Assembly: GCA_037137375.1 (NCBI GenBank)
Contig: JBAXKJ010000019.1
Coordinates: 56,236-120,235, forward strand
Source of the DNA: CAINVV01 sp037137375
GTDB taxonomy: Bacteria; Bacteroidota; Bacteroidia; Bacteroidales; Prolixibacteraceae
Reading direction: 5' to 3'
DNA length: 64,000 nucleotides
Shown here: positions 1 to 9,300 of the stretch, piece by piece
Position numbering within the stretch: position 1 is the stretch's first letter
Layout: each line of letters opens with the position of its first letter
Notes under the pieces: model-generated
Seen by the model: the letters and a program-made list of their open reading frames with translations, nothing else
What the model was told of the DNA's origin: nothing
Databases searched by the model: none
Program-made: the position numbers and the translations under genes

Positions 1-2
1 TT

Positions 3-662
3 GATTATGTGATCTGTTCTTCCGGGGCCGGCATCATCGATTGGCAGAAGCAGGAAGTCATCCGGGCGATCAACCTGCCTGAAGAGCTGACCAGCCGGCT
101 CATTCTCTATCTGATCACTAATAAGTTTAATTTCAAGGTATCCGACAAATTTCCGGATAACCATAATTTTTTCTGGTGGAAAGACCACGAATGTCCTGAA
201 ATTGACCGGTATATTGAACATCATGCGAAGATGGGCCATTCCGAAGAGATCGTACCCGGAGGGATTTATAATTCTTCGCAGCTGCTTTTGTTCTTTGAAA
301 AGCAGGAAAGCCTCTTTGATCAGGTAAAAGAAGAACTCCTGAACCAGTTTCCGGAAATCAGCATCATCCGCACGACTTCTCCCTTGAATGAAAACTGGTT
401 ATGGATGGAGATCTTTCCAAAGGGCATTTCCAAAGCCCATGGAATAGCCGAAATCTGCGATTTAAAAGGCATTCACCAAAAGGAAACATTTGGCATAGGA
501 AACGACTTTAACGACCTGGAAATGCTCGATTTTACCTATCTTTCCTATGTTGTGCACAATTCCCCTCAGGAATTGAAAGAAAAATTTCTGATCTCCCTGC
601 CCCACCACGAAAACGGGTTTTCGCATGCGGTAAGGAAGCACTTGAAAAAGGATAAAGGTTAA
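3..662 (+). CDS. HAD-superfamily hydrolase, Cof-type (5' truncated by window)
   Basis: This is the C-terminal part of a haloacid-dehalogenase-like phosphatase. The open frame runs back to the window edge without a stop, so the GTG at base 9 is not a real start; the first visible residues (DYVICSSGAGI) look like the end of the HAD core before the cap domain. A C-terminal motif GIGNDFNDLEM (about residues 162-172 counted from the GTG) is HAD motif IV, whose aspartates bind Mg2+. The stretch FPKGISKAHG upstream of it carries the motif III lysine. The missing N-terminus should hold the DxD nucleophile. Cof-type members are cytoplasmic and dephosphorylate sugar phosphates, flavin nucleotides and similar small molecules; the substrate cannot be read from this fragment. 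The fold is secure, the substrate unknown. Confidence 0.85.
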   Translation, partial: DYVICSSGAGIIDWQKQEVIRAINLPEELTSRLILYLITNKFNFKVSDKFPDNHNFFWWKDHECPEIDRYIEHHAKMGHSEEIVPGGIYNSSQLLLFFEKQESLFDQVKEELLNQFPEISIIRTTSPLNENWLWMEIFPKGISKAHGIAEICDLKGIHQKETFGIGNDFNDLEMLDFTYLSYVVHNSPQELKEKFLISLPHHENGFSHAVRKHLKKDKG

Positions 663-672
663 ATGATAAAGG

Positions 673-1956
673 TTATTTCGGATTAATTTCAACCTTTCTC
701 AAAGGATACCAAAAGCTCTTTCCTATGGTTTCCATCTGTGTTCGTTCGTCGTTATCAAGATTCATAAAATCAATTATCCGGTCTTGCTCAGGAAACATTC
801 CATGACAATAACGGGGTGTCACCCCATTCGGGACAATTCCAATAAAATCAGTACCTGAAATCATTTGAACGATTTCTTCGGCATTGCTTAATTCAAAAGG
901 AATATTGTTTTCGTACAGAGCTATTGCCATCCTCACAGTTTCTTCCACCCTGCCTATGCTCGAGCCGGCCAAACGGATGTCCCAATGATCATTTTTGTTT
1001 GAAACGAAAAGTGAGATATGGGTTGAATTGCCTCCCCTGCAAATCTCCCAAGGATGAGCCCCAAGCACTCTACCGCTGTGGAACCATTCAGAAAAAGCCA
1101 TTGGCGAATTCGCATCTATATCCCTTAAACCAGCATCACGGCCATCCGCCATGCCTAAATATTTTTCGCAGGAAGAGAGCTTTTTGTTTTGATCCTTAAA
1201 ATAGTCGTTAGCATCGTAACAGATTTCGCACAACCGAAAAAACTCGCTGGCAGTCATTTCGTATAAAAGAGTTGGGCTCTCCTTCTTTGTCCAATTCACA
1301 GCTTGTTTAAGATTTTCTATTAATTCCTTTCCCAGACCAATATCCGGACGAATGGTTTCCTCGCCGAGTATATCCCAAAAGTCTTGTCGCCTGATTCGAC
1401 CAAGCCGTTTCGTGAAAGGGAGGTTGTGCTGAATATAAAGGTTATAGGAAGCTACATCCTTCCTGAGTTTTTCGGTTTCATCTATTATTCTATCCAATAG
1501 CCAATCAGTGAAATTTTGAAAAGGCTCCAGGTTCCAACCTGGTTTGCTGTCCGTAATCTCGGAATTTATGTTAATTGAAAAGATCAGCTTTCGATCAAAA
1601 TAAAAATAGAGGTCATCCTTGTATTTTGCGGTTTGGAATTGATACCATTTGGTCTTTTCAGGGTAATTGTCTTTCCAAAGTTGTTCGAAATCCTCGTGAG
1701 TTTCGACCTCGCCACACTCTTTGAATTCATTATAATCTCCAAAAGCTTCCAATGGTCCTCTCTCAACTTCCATCCATATTTGCCTGACATCGTCGTCACC
1801 AATAGGTTTTACACAACTAAACTGCTTGTAAATTTCCTTTAAGTTACCGTAAATGCTGCCAGACATCAAATCCATTTCCGGTCTTAAATTACTGACAACA
1901 GAATCAATTTGAGGTGCAAAAAATTTATTTTCCTTCATCTTGATCATTAAGTGCAT
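673..1956 (-). CDS. Uncharacterised 427-residue soluble protein
   Basis: I do not recognise this family. The product is about 427 residues, with no signal peptide or membrane segment, is rich in charged and aromatic residues, and looks like a folded cytoplasmic protein. Cysteines occur in the central part (SSCEKYLGM, CEICYD) but do not form a clear metal motif. Three methionines compete as start (1956, 1947, 1938), and no ribosome binding site separates them. It is convergent with the HAD gene, 10 bases apart, and is followed on its upstream side by an AT-rich gap and a toxin-antitoxin pair, so it may be an accessory gene. That the frame is coding is likely, because it is long and uninterrupted and the overlapping frames are short. 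Function is unknown. Confidence 0.7.
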   Translation of the reverse strand: MHLMIKMKENKFFAPQIDSVVSNLRPEMDLMSGSIYGNLKEIYKQFSCVKPIGDDDVRQIWMEVERGPLEAFGDYNEFKECGEVETHEDFEQLWKDNYPEKTKWYQFQTAKYKDDLYFYFDRKLIFSININSEITDSKPGWNLEPFQNFTDWLLDRIIDETEKLRKDVASYNLYIQHNLPFTKRLGRIRRQDFWDILGEETIRPDIGLGKELIENLKQAVNWTKKESPTLLYEMTASEFFRLCEICYDANDYFKDQNKKLSSCEKYLGMADGRDAGLRDIDANSPMAFSEWFHSGRVLGAHPWEICRGGNSTHISLFVSNKNDHWDIRLAGSSIGRVEETVRMAIALYENNIPFELSNAEEIVQMISGTDFIGIVPNGVTPRYCHGMFPEQDRIIDFMNLDNDERTQMETIGKSFWYPLRKVEINPK

Positions 1957-2242
1957 AATTTATTTTTTTTCAGATAATAATATGACAATCAAACTTTTAG
2001 ATGTCAATACAATTTGTTTTGTATTAAGGAAGACAATTTTTTAAACTTGTAAAAAATATTTAGTTACCATTCTGGGTTTTCTTTTCGCAATTTCTTCTTA
2101 AGAGATTCCATTCTCGAGGTTTAAAAAAACGATTTCCCGTAGTTTGAAAGGTCGTTTATCGATACATTGCATATTTCAATTACTTTTGTGTAGGGAATTG
2201 GGTGAAACTAAAATATTTATCCACTTAATAAATTTACTACTG
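1957..2242. other. AT-rich intergenic gap before the toxin-antitoxin pair
   Basis: About 286 bases without a convincing gene. It holds the promoter element of the antitoxin (2181-2188). On the minus strand there is a tiny frame ending KKKLRKENPEW (about 2067-2114) that begins just after a stop codon; it may be a leftover C-terminus of a lost gene, but it is too short to call. Nothing else is seen. Confidence 0.5.
2181..2188 (+). promoter_or_regulatory. Bacteroidota -7 element for the toxin-antitoxin operon
   Basis: TACTTTTG is an exact match to the TAnnTTTG consensus used by the Bacteroidota primary sigma factor. It lies about 55 bases ahead of the antitoxin ATG at 2243. A convincing upstream TTG/TTTG partner at normal spacing was not found. 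Confidence 0.45.
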
Positions 2243-2485
2243 ATGACACTTCAATTTATTCGTGACAACAAAGGAAATACGACAGGTGTATTTATCCCTA
2301 TTGAAGAGTGGCAGACTTTGAAAATAAAATATTCTGACCTTCAAAATGAAGAAGCAACAAATTTAATTGAACTTGCGTCATGGCAAAAACAAATTATTGA
2401 GGACAGACTAACGGATTACTACCAAAACTCTGAAGATATCAGCGACTTTTCCAATACTATTGGAGAGATTGAAAAAACTCTATGA
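2243..2485 (+). CDS. Antitoxin of a ParE/RelE-type toxin-antitoxin module
   Basis: An 80-residue acidic protein whose N-terminus (MTLQFIRDNKGNTTGVFIPIEEWQ) resembles the N-terminal strand of Bacteroidota antitoxins that pair with ParE/RelE toxins; the rest is predicted helical and ends in a region rich in acidic residues. The open frame extends upstream to 2144, but the ATG at 2243 is preferred because the extension has no family resemblance and lies across the promoter element at 2181-2188. The stop overlaps the start of the toxin by four bases (ATGA), which is typical of translationally coupled toxin-antitoxin pairs. Such antitoxins usually bind and neutralise the toxin and repress their own promoter; here both roles are inferred. 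The pairing is strong, the exact antitoxin family is not assigned. Confidence 0.75.
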   Translation: MTLQFIRDNKGNTTGVFIPIEEWQTLKIKYSDLQNEEATNLIELASWQKQIIEDRLTDYYQNSEDISDFSNTIGEIEKTL

Positions 2486-2781
2486 GATATCAAATAGTAA
2501 ACCGACCCAGTGTCAAAACGGACATTATAAATGCCGTCAGTTACTACAAGATCATTTCACCTGAACTTGCCAGACAGTTTTTATTTCGCCTCCGAGAAGC
2601 ATCAGAGAGTATCATTCTTTATCCACAAAGTTTCGAAAAAAAATATAAAAACGTGAGAACCATTTTGTTGAAGCAATTCCCTTTTCATATTCATTATTTA
2701 ATTGATGACATTCACCATCATATTATTGTCCTGGCAATAATTCACGCGTACAAAAATCCCACAGATTATTCAAACAGGTAA
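2482..2781 (+). CDS. ParE/RelE-family toxin
   Basis: A 99-residue basic protein of the RelE/ParE fold. The opening (YQIVNRPSVKTDIINAVSYYK) is the usual beta strand plus helix of this family, and the C-terminal half (KNVRTILLKQFPFHIHYLIDD, then VLAIIHAYKNP) carries the pattern of an arginine/lysine-rich beta sheet ending in a hydrophobic strand and the HxxxNP-like tail. Length fits the family (90-100 residues). RelE members cleave ribosome-bound mRNA and ParE members poison gyrase; the sequence resembles the ParE-like group common in Bacteroidota, but the activity cannot be decided here. It is co-expressed with the antitoxin through a four-base overlap. A hairpin with a T-tract follows the gene. 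Confidence 0.85.
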   Translation: MRYQIVNRPSVKTDIINAVSYYKIISPELARQFLFRLREASESIILYPQSFEKKYKNVRTILLKQFPFHIHYLIDDIHHHIIVLAIIHAYKNPTDYSNR

Positions 2782-2803
2782 AACTGGCAAGTGGTAATCT
2801 ATA

Positions 2804-2837
2804 ACCAACGGATTGCAAATCCATTGGAGCCATTTTT
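2804..2837 (+). terminator. Hairpin terminator after the ParE-type toxin
   Basis: CCAACGGATT (2804-2813) can pair with AATCCATTGG (2817-2826) with one C-A mismatch and a three-base loop, and a run of six T follows at 2832-2837. This fits an intrinsic terminator for the toxin-antitoxin transcript. Confidence 0.45.
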
Positions 2838-2858
2838 TAGCTTTTCATTATTTATTTT

Positions 2859-3260
2859 TCACTTGGAGCAGAGCTCAGTCAAGACACCAAAGGTCGATTT
2901 TGGGTGTAGGAATCCAATGTTAAGTCCTTCTGCGCCCTTGCGTGATTGCTTGTCAATCAATTGTATGCCGGAAGATTCAACTTCTTTCAACGATTCATTG
3001 ACATCCTCTACCGCGAATGCAATGTGATGGATCCCCTGCCCTTTCTTCTCGAGAAATTTCCCGATAGGTCCTTCGGGATCAGTAGATTCCAGCAATTCGA
3101 TTTTCGTTTCACCGACTTTGAAGAAAGCGGTCTTCACCTTTTGATCCGTCACCTCTTCGATGGCATAACACTTACTTCCCAGGAGGGTTTCATAATATGG
3201 TATGGCGTTTTCCAGACTCTCAACAGCAATGCCAATGTGTTCAATTTTAGATACGTTCAT
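2859..3260 (-). CDS. mce: Methylmalonyl-CoA epimerase
   Basis: A 133-residue single-domain vicinal-oxygen-chelate protein that interconverts the 2R and 2S forms of methylmalonyl-CoA. The beginning KIEHIGIAVESLENAIPYYE and the central GIHHIAFAVEDV are the two paired betaalphabetabetabeta modules; the histidines in IEHIG and GIHHIAF and the glutamates in KIELLE and VLTEL are the expected metal and catalytic positions. Length matches the family. The start at 3260 gives the normal N-terminus. It lies 11 bases downstream of the CoA-transferase gene on the same strand, so the two are probably cotranscribed. Together they point to a methylmalonyl-CoA route between succinyl-CoA and propionyl-CoA, used either for propionate formation or for degradation of odd-chain acids and branched amino acids. 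The mutase itself is not in the window. Confidence 0.93.
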   Translation of the reverse strand: MNVSKIEHIGIAVESLENAIPYYETLLGSKCYAIEEVTDQKVKTAFFKVGETKIELLESTDPEGPIGKFLEKKGQGIHHIAFAVEDVNESLKEVESSGIQLIDKQSRKGAEGLNIGFLHPKSTFGVLTELCSK

Positions 3261-3271
3261 GGTAATTGATT

Positions 3272-4588
3272 TTATAAGTTAATTTCTTTGGGTACAAACC
3301 TGTAATGGGATCCAAACCGCTCAAAAGCAGCCTTATCCAACATTTCGCGATGATCGGGATGCGCAATGGAAATCAGCAATCTGGCCCTCTCCTGCATGGT
3401 CTTGCCATAGAGATTGACCTTGCCCTGCTCTGTAACCACCCAGTGAATATTGGCCCTGGTGGAGACCACCCCCGAACCTTCAATCAAGGTCGGAGATATT
3501 TTTGAAATGCCTTTTTCAGTAACTGAAGGCATTGCGATGATTGGCCTTCCATTTTTGGAATAGCCAGCACCGCGTATGAAATCAATCTGTCCACCGACAC
3601 CTGAATAATGCTTTACACCAATGGAATCAGCACAAACCTGACCCGTGAGATCGATGGCTATTGCCGCATTGATAGCGGTTACCTGATCGAGTTTGCGGAT
3701 GACAGCCACATTATTGGTGTGCGCAACATCCATCATGGCAACCATTGGATTGTCATCTATAAATTCATAGAGTGCTTTAGATCCCATCAAAAAAGATGCA
3801 ACCATCTTCCCCTTATCAAAATTCTTTCGCCTGCCCGTCACGACTCCCTTTTCTACCAAAGGTAATATTCCGTCAGAAAACATCTCTGTATGCACACCCA
3901 GATCTTTGTGGTTTCCCAGTTGTGCGAGCACTGCATTGGGGATTCCACCGATTCCCATCTGCAAACATGCTCCGTCTTCAACCAAAGAAGCCACATTTTT
4001 GCCAATAGCTATCTCTATCTCGGATAGCGGATCAATGTCATGTGCGTAAATGGGTGATTCATCTTCTACGAATAGGTCGATCATACTTGTGCTTATCATT
4101 GCGTCGCCCCATGCCCGCGGTACATTCGGGTTTACGAGCGCAATTACTTTATCGGCACATTCAACAGCGGCCAGGGTAGCATCCACGGATGTGCCAAGCG
4201 AAACAAACCCATGCTTATCGGGAGGCGAAACCATGATCATGGCCACATTTACTTTTAAATAACCTTCCCTGATCAGTTTCTGCGTCTCGCTTAGAAAAAC
4301 AGGAATATAGTCTGCATATCCCGCCTGAGTTTGCTTGCGAAGATTTCCCCCGACAAAAAATTGCTCTGGTTCAAATACTCCTTCAAATTCTGGATTCGCA
4401 TATTCAACCGGTCCTTCGATGTGAATATGCTGTATCTTGACACTATATATTTCACCAGCTCTGCCTCGTTCTACCATGGCCCTGATTAATTTATGGGGCG
4501 TAACAGCGACACTACTCAGATGTACCCTGTCTCCAGATTTAATGATTTTTACCGCATCTTCGGCTGTTAAGTACTTAATTTGGCTCAT
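3272..4588 (-). CDS. Acetyl-CoA hydrolase/transferase family CoA-transferase
   Basis: A 438-residue class I CoA-transferase of the acetyl-CoA hydrolase / 4-hydroxybutyrate CoA-transferase group, cytoplasmic. The family landmarks are MGIGGIPNAVL (about residues 211-221), GVHTEMFSDG (231-240) and the C-terminal WVVTEQG. E235 of HTEM is the expected glutamyl-CoA thioester residue, close to the position reported for 4-hydroxybutyrate CoA-transferase (E238). Length is normal. Members move CoA between acetate and substrates such as succinate, propionate, butyrate or 4-hydroxybutyrate. Because methylmalonyl-CoA epimerase follows 11 bases downstream, a succinyl-CoA or propionyl-CoA:acetate transfer is the most likely job, but this is inference from neighbours. 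A promoter element (4619-4626) precedes it. Confidence 0.9.
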   Translation of the reverse strand: MSQIKYLTAEDAVKIIKSGDRVHLSSVAVTPHKLIRAMVERGRAGEIYSVKIQHIHIEGPVEYANPEFEGVFEPEQFFVGGNLRKQTQAGYADYIPVFLSETQKLIREGYLKVNVAMIMVSPPDKHGFVSLGTSVDATLAAVECADKVIALVNPNVPRAWGDAMISTSMIDLFVEDESPIYAHDIDPLSEIEIAIGKNVASLVEDGACLQMGIGGIPNAVLAQLGNHKDLGVHTEMFSDGILPLVEKGVVTGRRKNFDKGKMVASFLMGSKALYEFIDDNPMVAMMDVAHTNNVAVIRKLDQVTAINAAIAIDLTGQVCADSIGVKHYSGVGGQIDFIRGAGYSKNGRPIIAMPSVTEKGISKISPTLIEGSGVVSTRANIHWVVTEQGKVNLYGKTMQERARLLISIAHPDHREMLDKAAFERFGSHYRFVPKEINL

Positions 4589-4618
4589 TATTAATGCTTT
4601 ACATTTTTAAATCGACCG

Positions 4619-4626
4619 CAAAACTA
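4619..4626 (-). promoter_or_regulatory. -7 promoter element for the CoA-transferase/mce operon
   Basis: On the minus strand this reads TAGTTTTG, an exact TAnnTTTG match, 30 bases upstream of the ATG at 4588. The upstream -33 element is not evident. Confidence 0.45.
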
Positions 4627-4798
4627 CTATTTATTGTTTATATTGGTGGATTGTTAACCGACTGTCAGTCGAAAAATTAATGTAAAATTGACGGTGAAAC
4701 GGGAACTCAAGAATTAGTTTTGGAGTATTAACAGTCAGTGATCTCAATTTTTTTTCCTTAATTTGAGTAGTATTTGCTTTTGACATCAAACAAATAAT

Positions 4799-6274
4799 AT
4801 GAAGCGATTTGACCTTGCAGTAATTGGTAGCGGACCCGGAGGTTTGGCGGCCACCATGCGTGCGCTGGATTTTGGAAAAAGCGTTTGTCTCATTGAAGCT
4901 GGCCACCTCGGGGGCAACGGAATCATGAACGGACCGCTTACCTCGAAAACCATGTGGGAGCTTTCGGCAGATTATGCTGTGGCTGCTGCTGTCGACAGAG
5001 GTTACAGGGCGTCCGGACTTCAAGTTGACTATAGTTTGGTAAAGAAAACGGTCTTGCAAGCGGCTAAAACGAAGCAAAATCAGATCATGTCCCAGATTGA
5101 GACCTTCTCTGATGATGATAAACACCCTGGAAGTATTACCTACAAGCAAGGTTTTGCCAGATTCCTGGATCGCAATACGCTGGAAATTAAGAGTCAGAGC
5201 GGCATAGAAATAATCAGTGCAGAATACATTATTATTGCCACAGGATCGGTGCCCCGTCCTCATCCTGAACTGGTTATCGACCAGAAGCAAATCCTCGATT
5301 CAGACGGGATTCTTAACCTGAAGAGCTTCCCGGAGAGGATGATGATCATCGGATCGGGAATTATCGGATGTGAATTTGCCACTATTTTCTCCAATTTCAA
5401 GCAGACGGAAGTCCACTTGCTGGATAGGACTCACCGCGTCATTCCATTTGAAGATGATGATGTTAGCGATTTCGTATCGAATAATCTAGAGAAGAATGGC
5501 GTAATCATTCACCGAACCGCCAACCTTCGCACGGTAAGAAAGAAGAGTGACTGCCTGGAAATCGTACTGGATTATGATGATGGGCACAGCAGCGTCGTCG
5601 AAGTGGATATTATTCTAATATCAATTGGACGCGATCCGAATGTTGCCGGATTATGCCTTGAAAACGCAGGAATCGAAAGTACCACCAAAGGATATTTAAA
5701 GATCAACGAAGAATGCGCCCTTTCCGAAGCAGGACAATGCAATATTTTTGCAGCCGGCGATGTTACCGGACAAAAGGCACTGTATGGTGTAGCTGAAGAG
5801 CAGGGAAGATACATTGTCGAAGCCATATTTGGAAAAACCAATTTCATCCTCGATTACTCCCATATGCCTACCCTCATGTTTTTCAAACCGGAGTTGGCAG
5901 CCGTCGGGGCCAATGAAAAAATGCTGCGAAGCAAAGGCATCCCCTATAAGGCTGCGTACTATTCTAACGAATTGGTAAACAGGACTATCGCCATGAGGAA
6001 TACCAGTGGTTTCGTCAAAATCATGGTAAGTAATGATGGTACTGACCGGATATTGGGAATGAGAGCCGCCGGTCCGCAAGCCTCTGCATTTATTGTTTCC
6101 ATCGCATACCTGATCAATGCAGACATCCGCGTTCAGGAGGTATTGCAGAGCATCCATCCCCATCCAAGTGTCACGGAAGGAATCCAGGAATGTCTGCGCG
6201 TTTTTTATGATCAATCGATTTTTAAGCCAAAAGCGTTCCCAAATTTGATCAGGGTTACCGAGTGGAAACCGTAA
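4799..6274 (+). CDS. Lipoamide-dehydrogenase-like FAD/NAD(P) oxidoreductase without redox cysteines
   Basis: A 491-residue flavoprotein of the pyridine nucleotide disulfide oxidoreductase family. It has an N-terminal FAD-binding Rossmann motif (VIGSGPGGLAA, residues 8-18), a second NAD-binding motif (IIGSGIIGCEFA, around residue 183), the FAD motif IFAAGDVTG, and the C-terminal dimerisation domain with the IHPHPSVTEG stretch that normally supplies the His-Glu pair. The redox-active disulfide site of Lpd, GGTCLNVGCIPSK, is here GGNGIMNGPLTSK (residues 38-50), so both cysteines are replaced, by G41 and P46. It therefore cannot perform normal dithiol chemistry; an NAD(P)H oxidase, quinone reductase or transhydrogenase-like role is possible. 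No lipoylated E2 gene is adjacent. Family certain, reaction unknown. Confidence 0.85.
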   Translation: MKRFDLAVIGSGPGGLAATMRALDFGKSVCLIEAGHLGGNGIMNGPLTSKTMWELSADYAVAAAVDRGYRASGLQVDYSLVKKTVLQAAKTKQNQIMSQIETFSDDDKHPGSITYKQGFARFLDRNTLEIKSQSGIEIISAEYIIIATGSVPRPHPELVIDQKQILDSDGILNLKSFPERMMIIGSGIIGCEFATIFSNFKQTEVHLLDRTHRVIPFEDDDVSDFVSNNLEKNGVIIHRTANLRTVRKKSDCLEIVLDYDDGHSSVVEVDIILISIGRDPNVAGLCLENAGIESTTKGYLKINEECALSEAGQCNIFAAGDVTGQKALYGVAEEQGRYIVEAIFGKTNFILDYSHMPTLMFFKPELAAVGANEKMLRSKGIPYKAAYYSNELVNRTIAMRNTSGFVKIMVSNDGTDRILGMRAAGPQASAFIVSIAYLINADIRVQEVLQSIHPHPSVTEGIQECLRVFYDQSIFKPKAFPNLIRVTEWKP

Positions 6275-6316
6275 AATCCTTATCTTCGCTGCCGTATTAA
6301 TCAATATTTCTTACCC

Positions 6317-9300
6317 ATGATCCTCTTCTTCAAAGAGAGCGGCAAAATCCTTGCTGTTGGTACTCAGGTTACATTGAATCAGGCAGATATAGACAAATTA
6401 ATTTGGTTGTTTGGCGAGGCAGAATGGATTCGTCAGGAGCAACTCGAAGGACAATTTGTCGGTCCAAGGAAGGAAATGATCACTCCCTGGAGTACCAATG
6501 CGGTCGAAATTACTCAGAACATGGGTATTAAAGGAATTGAACGCATCGAGGAATTTGATTCTACTACGGACCCTGCAACGATCGACCCCATGTTGCAAGC
6601 CTCCTACAAAGGCCTGGATCAGACGATTTTTACGATTTATCACGAGCCTGAACCTGTTATTTTCATCGAAGATATCGCTGCCTACAATAAGAAGGAAGGC
6701 CTGGCACTGAGTGAGGATGAAATCCAATACCTTGAAAGCGTCGCCATCAAAATAGGTCGTAAATTAACTGATAGTGAGGTCTTTGGATTCTCACAGGTAA
6801 ATTCGGAGCACTGCCGGCACAAGATCTTCAACGGTAGCTTTATCATCGATGGCAAGGAGAAACCGTCCACTTTGTTTGAGCTGATCAAGAAAACAACCAA
6901 AACTAATCCAAATACCATTGTATCAGCATATAAGGACAATTGCTCCTTTAGCGAAGGCCCAAAGGCTGAGCAGTTTGCACCTGCTTCGGCTGATACATCC
7001 GACTATTTTCAGGTTAAAGATATTGAAACAGTCCTTTCCCTAAAGGCTGAGACGCATAACTTTCCCACGACTGTCGAACCATTCAACGGCGCAGCTACCG
7101 GCACCGGCGGCGAAATAAGGGACAGGATGGCTGGAGGAAAGGGAAGCTTCCCCATTGCAGGAACTGCGGTTTATATGACTTCTTATTCCCGCAACGACGG
7201 ACAAAATCGTTCCTGGGAACAGCGAGTGGCCCCGAGAAAATGGTTGTACCACGATCCTCAGGAGCTTCTTATCAAGGCATCGAATGGCGCATCTGATTTT
7301 GGTAATAAATTCGGTCAACCTCTTATCAACGGTTCTGTTCTGACTTTCGAACATGCTGAGAACCAGAAGAAATACGGCTACGACAAGGTTATCATGCAGG
7401 CCGGAGGCATCGGATACGCGAAGAAAGAGGATAGCCTGAAGGATAAACCCCAAAAAGGAGAAAGCCTGGTACTGCTGGGAGGAGACAACTACCGCATTGG
7501 AATGGGCGGAGGGGCAGTTTCCTCGGTAGATACCGGCGCTTTTGAGAGTCATATTGAACTGAATGCCGTGCAGCGCGCGAACCCTGAGATGCAGAAAAGA
7601 GCCTACAACACCATTCGCGCCCTGGCGGAATCTGACAATAATCCAATCGTTTCCATCCACGACCACGGCGCAGGTGGGCATTTGAATTGTTTGTCAGAGT
7701 TAGTGGAAGAGACTGGTGGTCAGATATATATAGATAAATTACCCATTGGGGACCCTACCCTTTCGGCTAAGGAAATAGTTGGAAATGAGTCGCAGGAACG
7801 AATGGGCTTCGTAACGACCAACGAGAACCTCGATCTCATTCAGCGCATTGCAGAACGCGAAAGATCACCTTTCTATATTATTGGTGAGACAACCGGTGAT
7901 CACAGATTTACCTTCGTTAACCGAAACAACGGCGAACGTCCAATCGATATGGAGTTGGCAACACTATTTGGGAAGCCTCCCCGTACCGTTTTGGAAGACA
8001 CTACCCCATCTGAAGTGTTTGTTGATGTAAAATACTCTAAAGAATTATTAACTAATTATTTAGAACAAATTATTCAACTGGAATCTGTAGGTTGCAAGGA
8101 CTGGCTTACCAACAAAGTAGACCGGTCAGTTACTGGCAGGATTGCTAAACAGCAGTGTTCCGGTGAATTGCAACTTCCATTAAATAATCTTGGCGCTGTA
8201 GCAATTGATTATCAGGGAGTAAAGGGTATTGCCACCTCCTTGGGCCATGCTCCGGCTGCAGGGTTGATCAGCCCTGAAAACGGTTCGGTACTATCTATCG
8301 CAGAGGCTCTTACGAATATCGTCTGGGCGCCTCTCACCCACGGTCTTAAAGGGATTTCCCTTTCAGCCAACTGGATGTGGCCGGCAAAGAACCCTGGCGA
8401 AAATGCAAGGCTTTACCAAGCCGTCGAAGCCGCCTCCGATTTCGCCTGTGCGCTTGGAATCAATATCCCGACGGGAAAGGACTCCTTGTCCATGACTCAG
8501 AAGTACAAAGACGAGGTTGTTTATGCTCCGGGCACCGTAATAATTACTGCTTCTGGAGAAATTTCCAATCTCAGAAAAATTGTAGAGCCGGTGCTGGTTA
8601 ATGATCCTGCTCAAACGCTTTTTTACATCGATTTTTCCAAATCTTCTAAGTCTCTCGGCGGCAGTTCCCTGGGTCAGATCCTGTCTGCACTGGGAGAAGA
8701 GACACCAAAGGTCGCAGATCCCTATTACTTCGCAGCGGCTTTTGAGACTTTGCAGGAGGCCATTCATCTCGATCTGATTGCAGCAGGACACGACATATCC
8801 TCTGGTGGACTGATAGTTACCTTACTTGAGATGTGCTTTTCGCAGAACAAGGGAGGCATTGAAGCGGATTTGTCAGCCCTGGGTGAATGCGACAGCGTAA
8901 AATTACTCTTCAGCGAGAATCCCGGTGTGATTATTCAGGCCAAAGATCCTCAAAAACTGTTACAGCTCTTTGAGTTAAACAGTATTGACTGCCTTCCGAT
9001 TGGGAAACCTGTCGATGAAAGGTCCATCAGCATTAAAAATCTTAAGGAATCATACAATTTTGATATTGATGCTTTAAGGGAAAAATGGTTTAGACCCTCT
9101 TATTTGCTGGATCGCAGGCAGTGTGGCGATGAATTGGCTGCCAGCAGGGAGAAAAATTATACAAAAAATGCACTCTCCTTCGATTTCGGAGCTTTTAAGG
9201 GTGATTTTGACTCTTACAAGATAGACCACAAACGTCGCAAGCCTTCCGGCCTTAAGGCTGCCATCATCCGCGAAAAGGGTGTCAACGGTGACCGGGAGAT

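Noticed and set aside
924..1199. Plus-strand open frame of 91 codons inside the unknown protein
   Set aside because: High in Pro and Cys, typical of a shadow frame; the long minus frame is the better coding call.
2067..2114. Short minus-strand tail KKKLRKENPEW
   Set aside because: Looks like a C-terminal fragment, but it is only about 18 codons after a stop; not enough to call a pseudogene.
2144..2242. N-terminal extension of the ParE-type antitoxin
   Set aside because: The extra 33 residues cross the likely promoter and do not resemble the family.
4631..5290. Minus-strand open frame of 219 codons upstream of and inside the Lpd-like gene
   Set aside because: Covers the promoter gap and the first third of a real gene on the other strand, with no recognisable domain.
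5696..6304. Minus-strand open frame of 202 codons over the Lpd-like gene
   Set aside because: Shadow of the plus-strand flavoprotein; composition is rich in Cys, His and Ser as in reverse frames.
7040..7681. Minus-strand open frame of 213 codons inside purL
   Set aside because: It is antisense to a well conserved part of purL and has no family resemblance; it arises from codon bias of the real gene.
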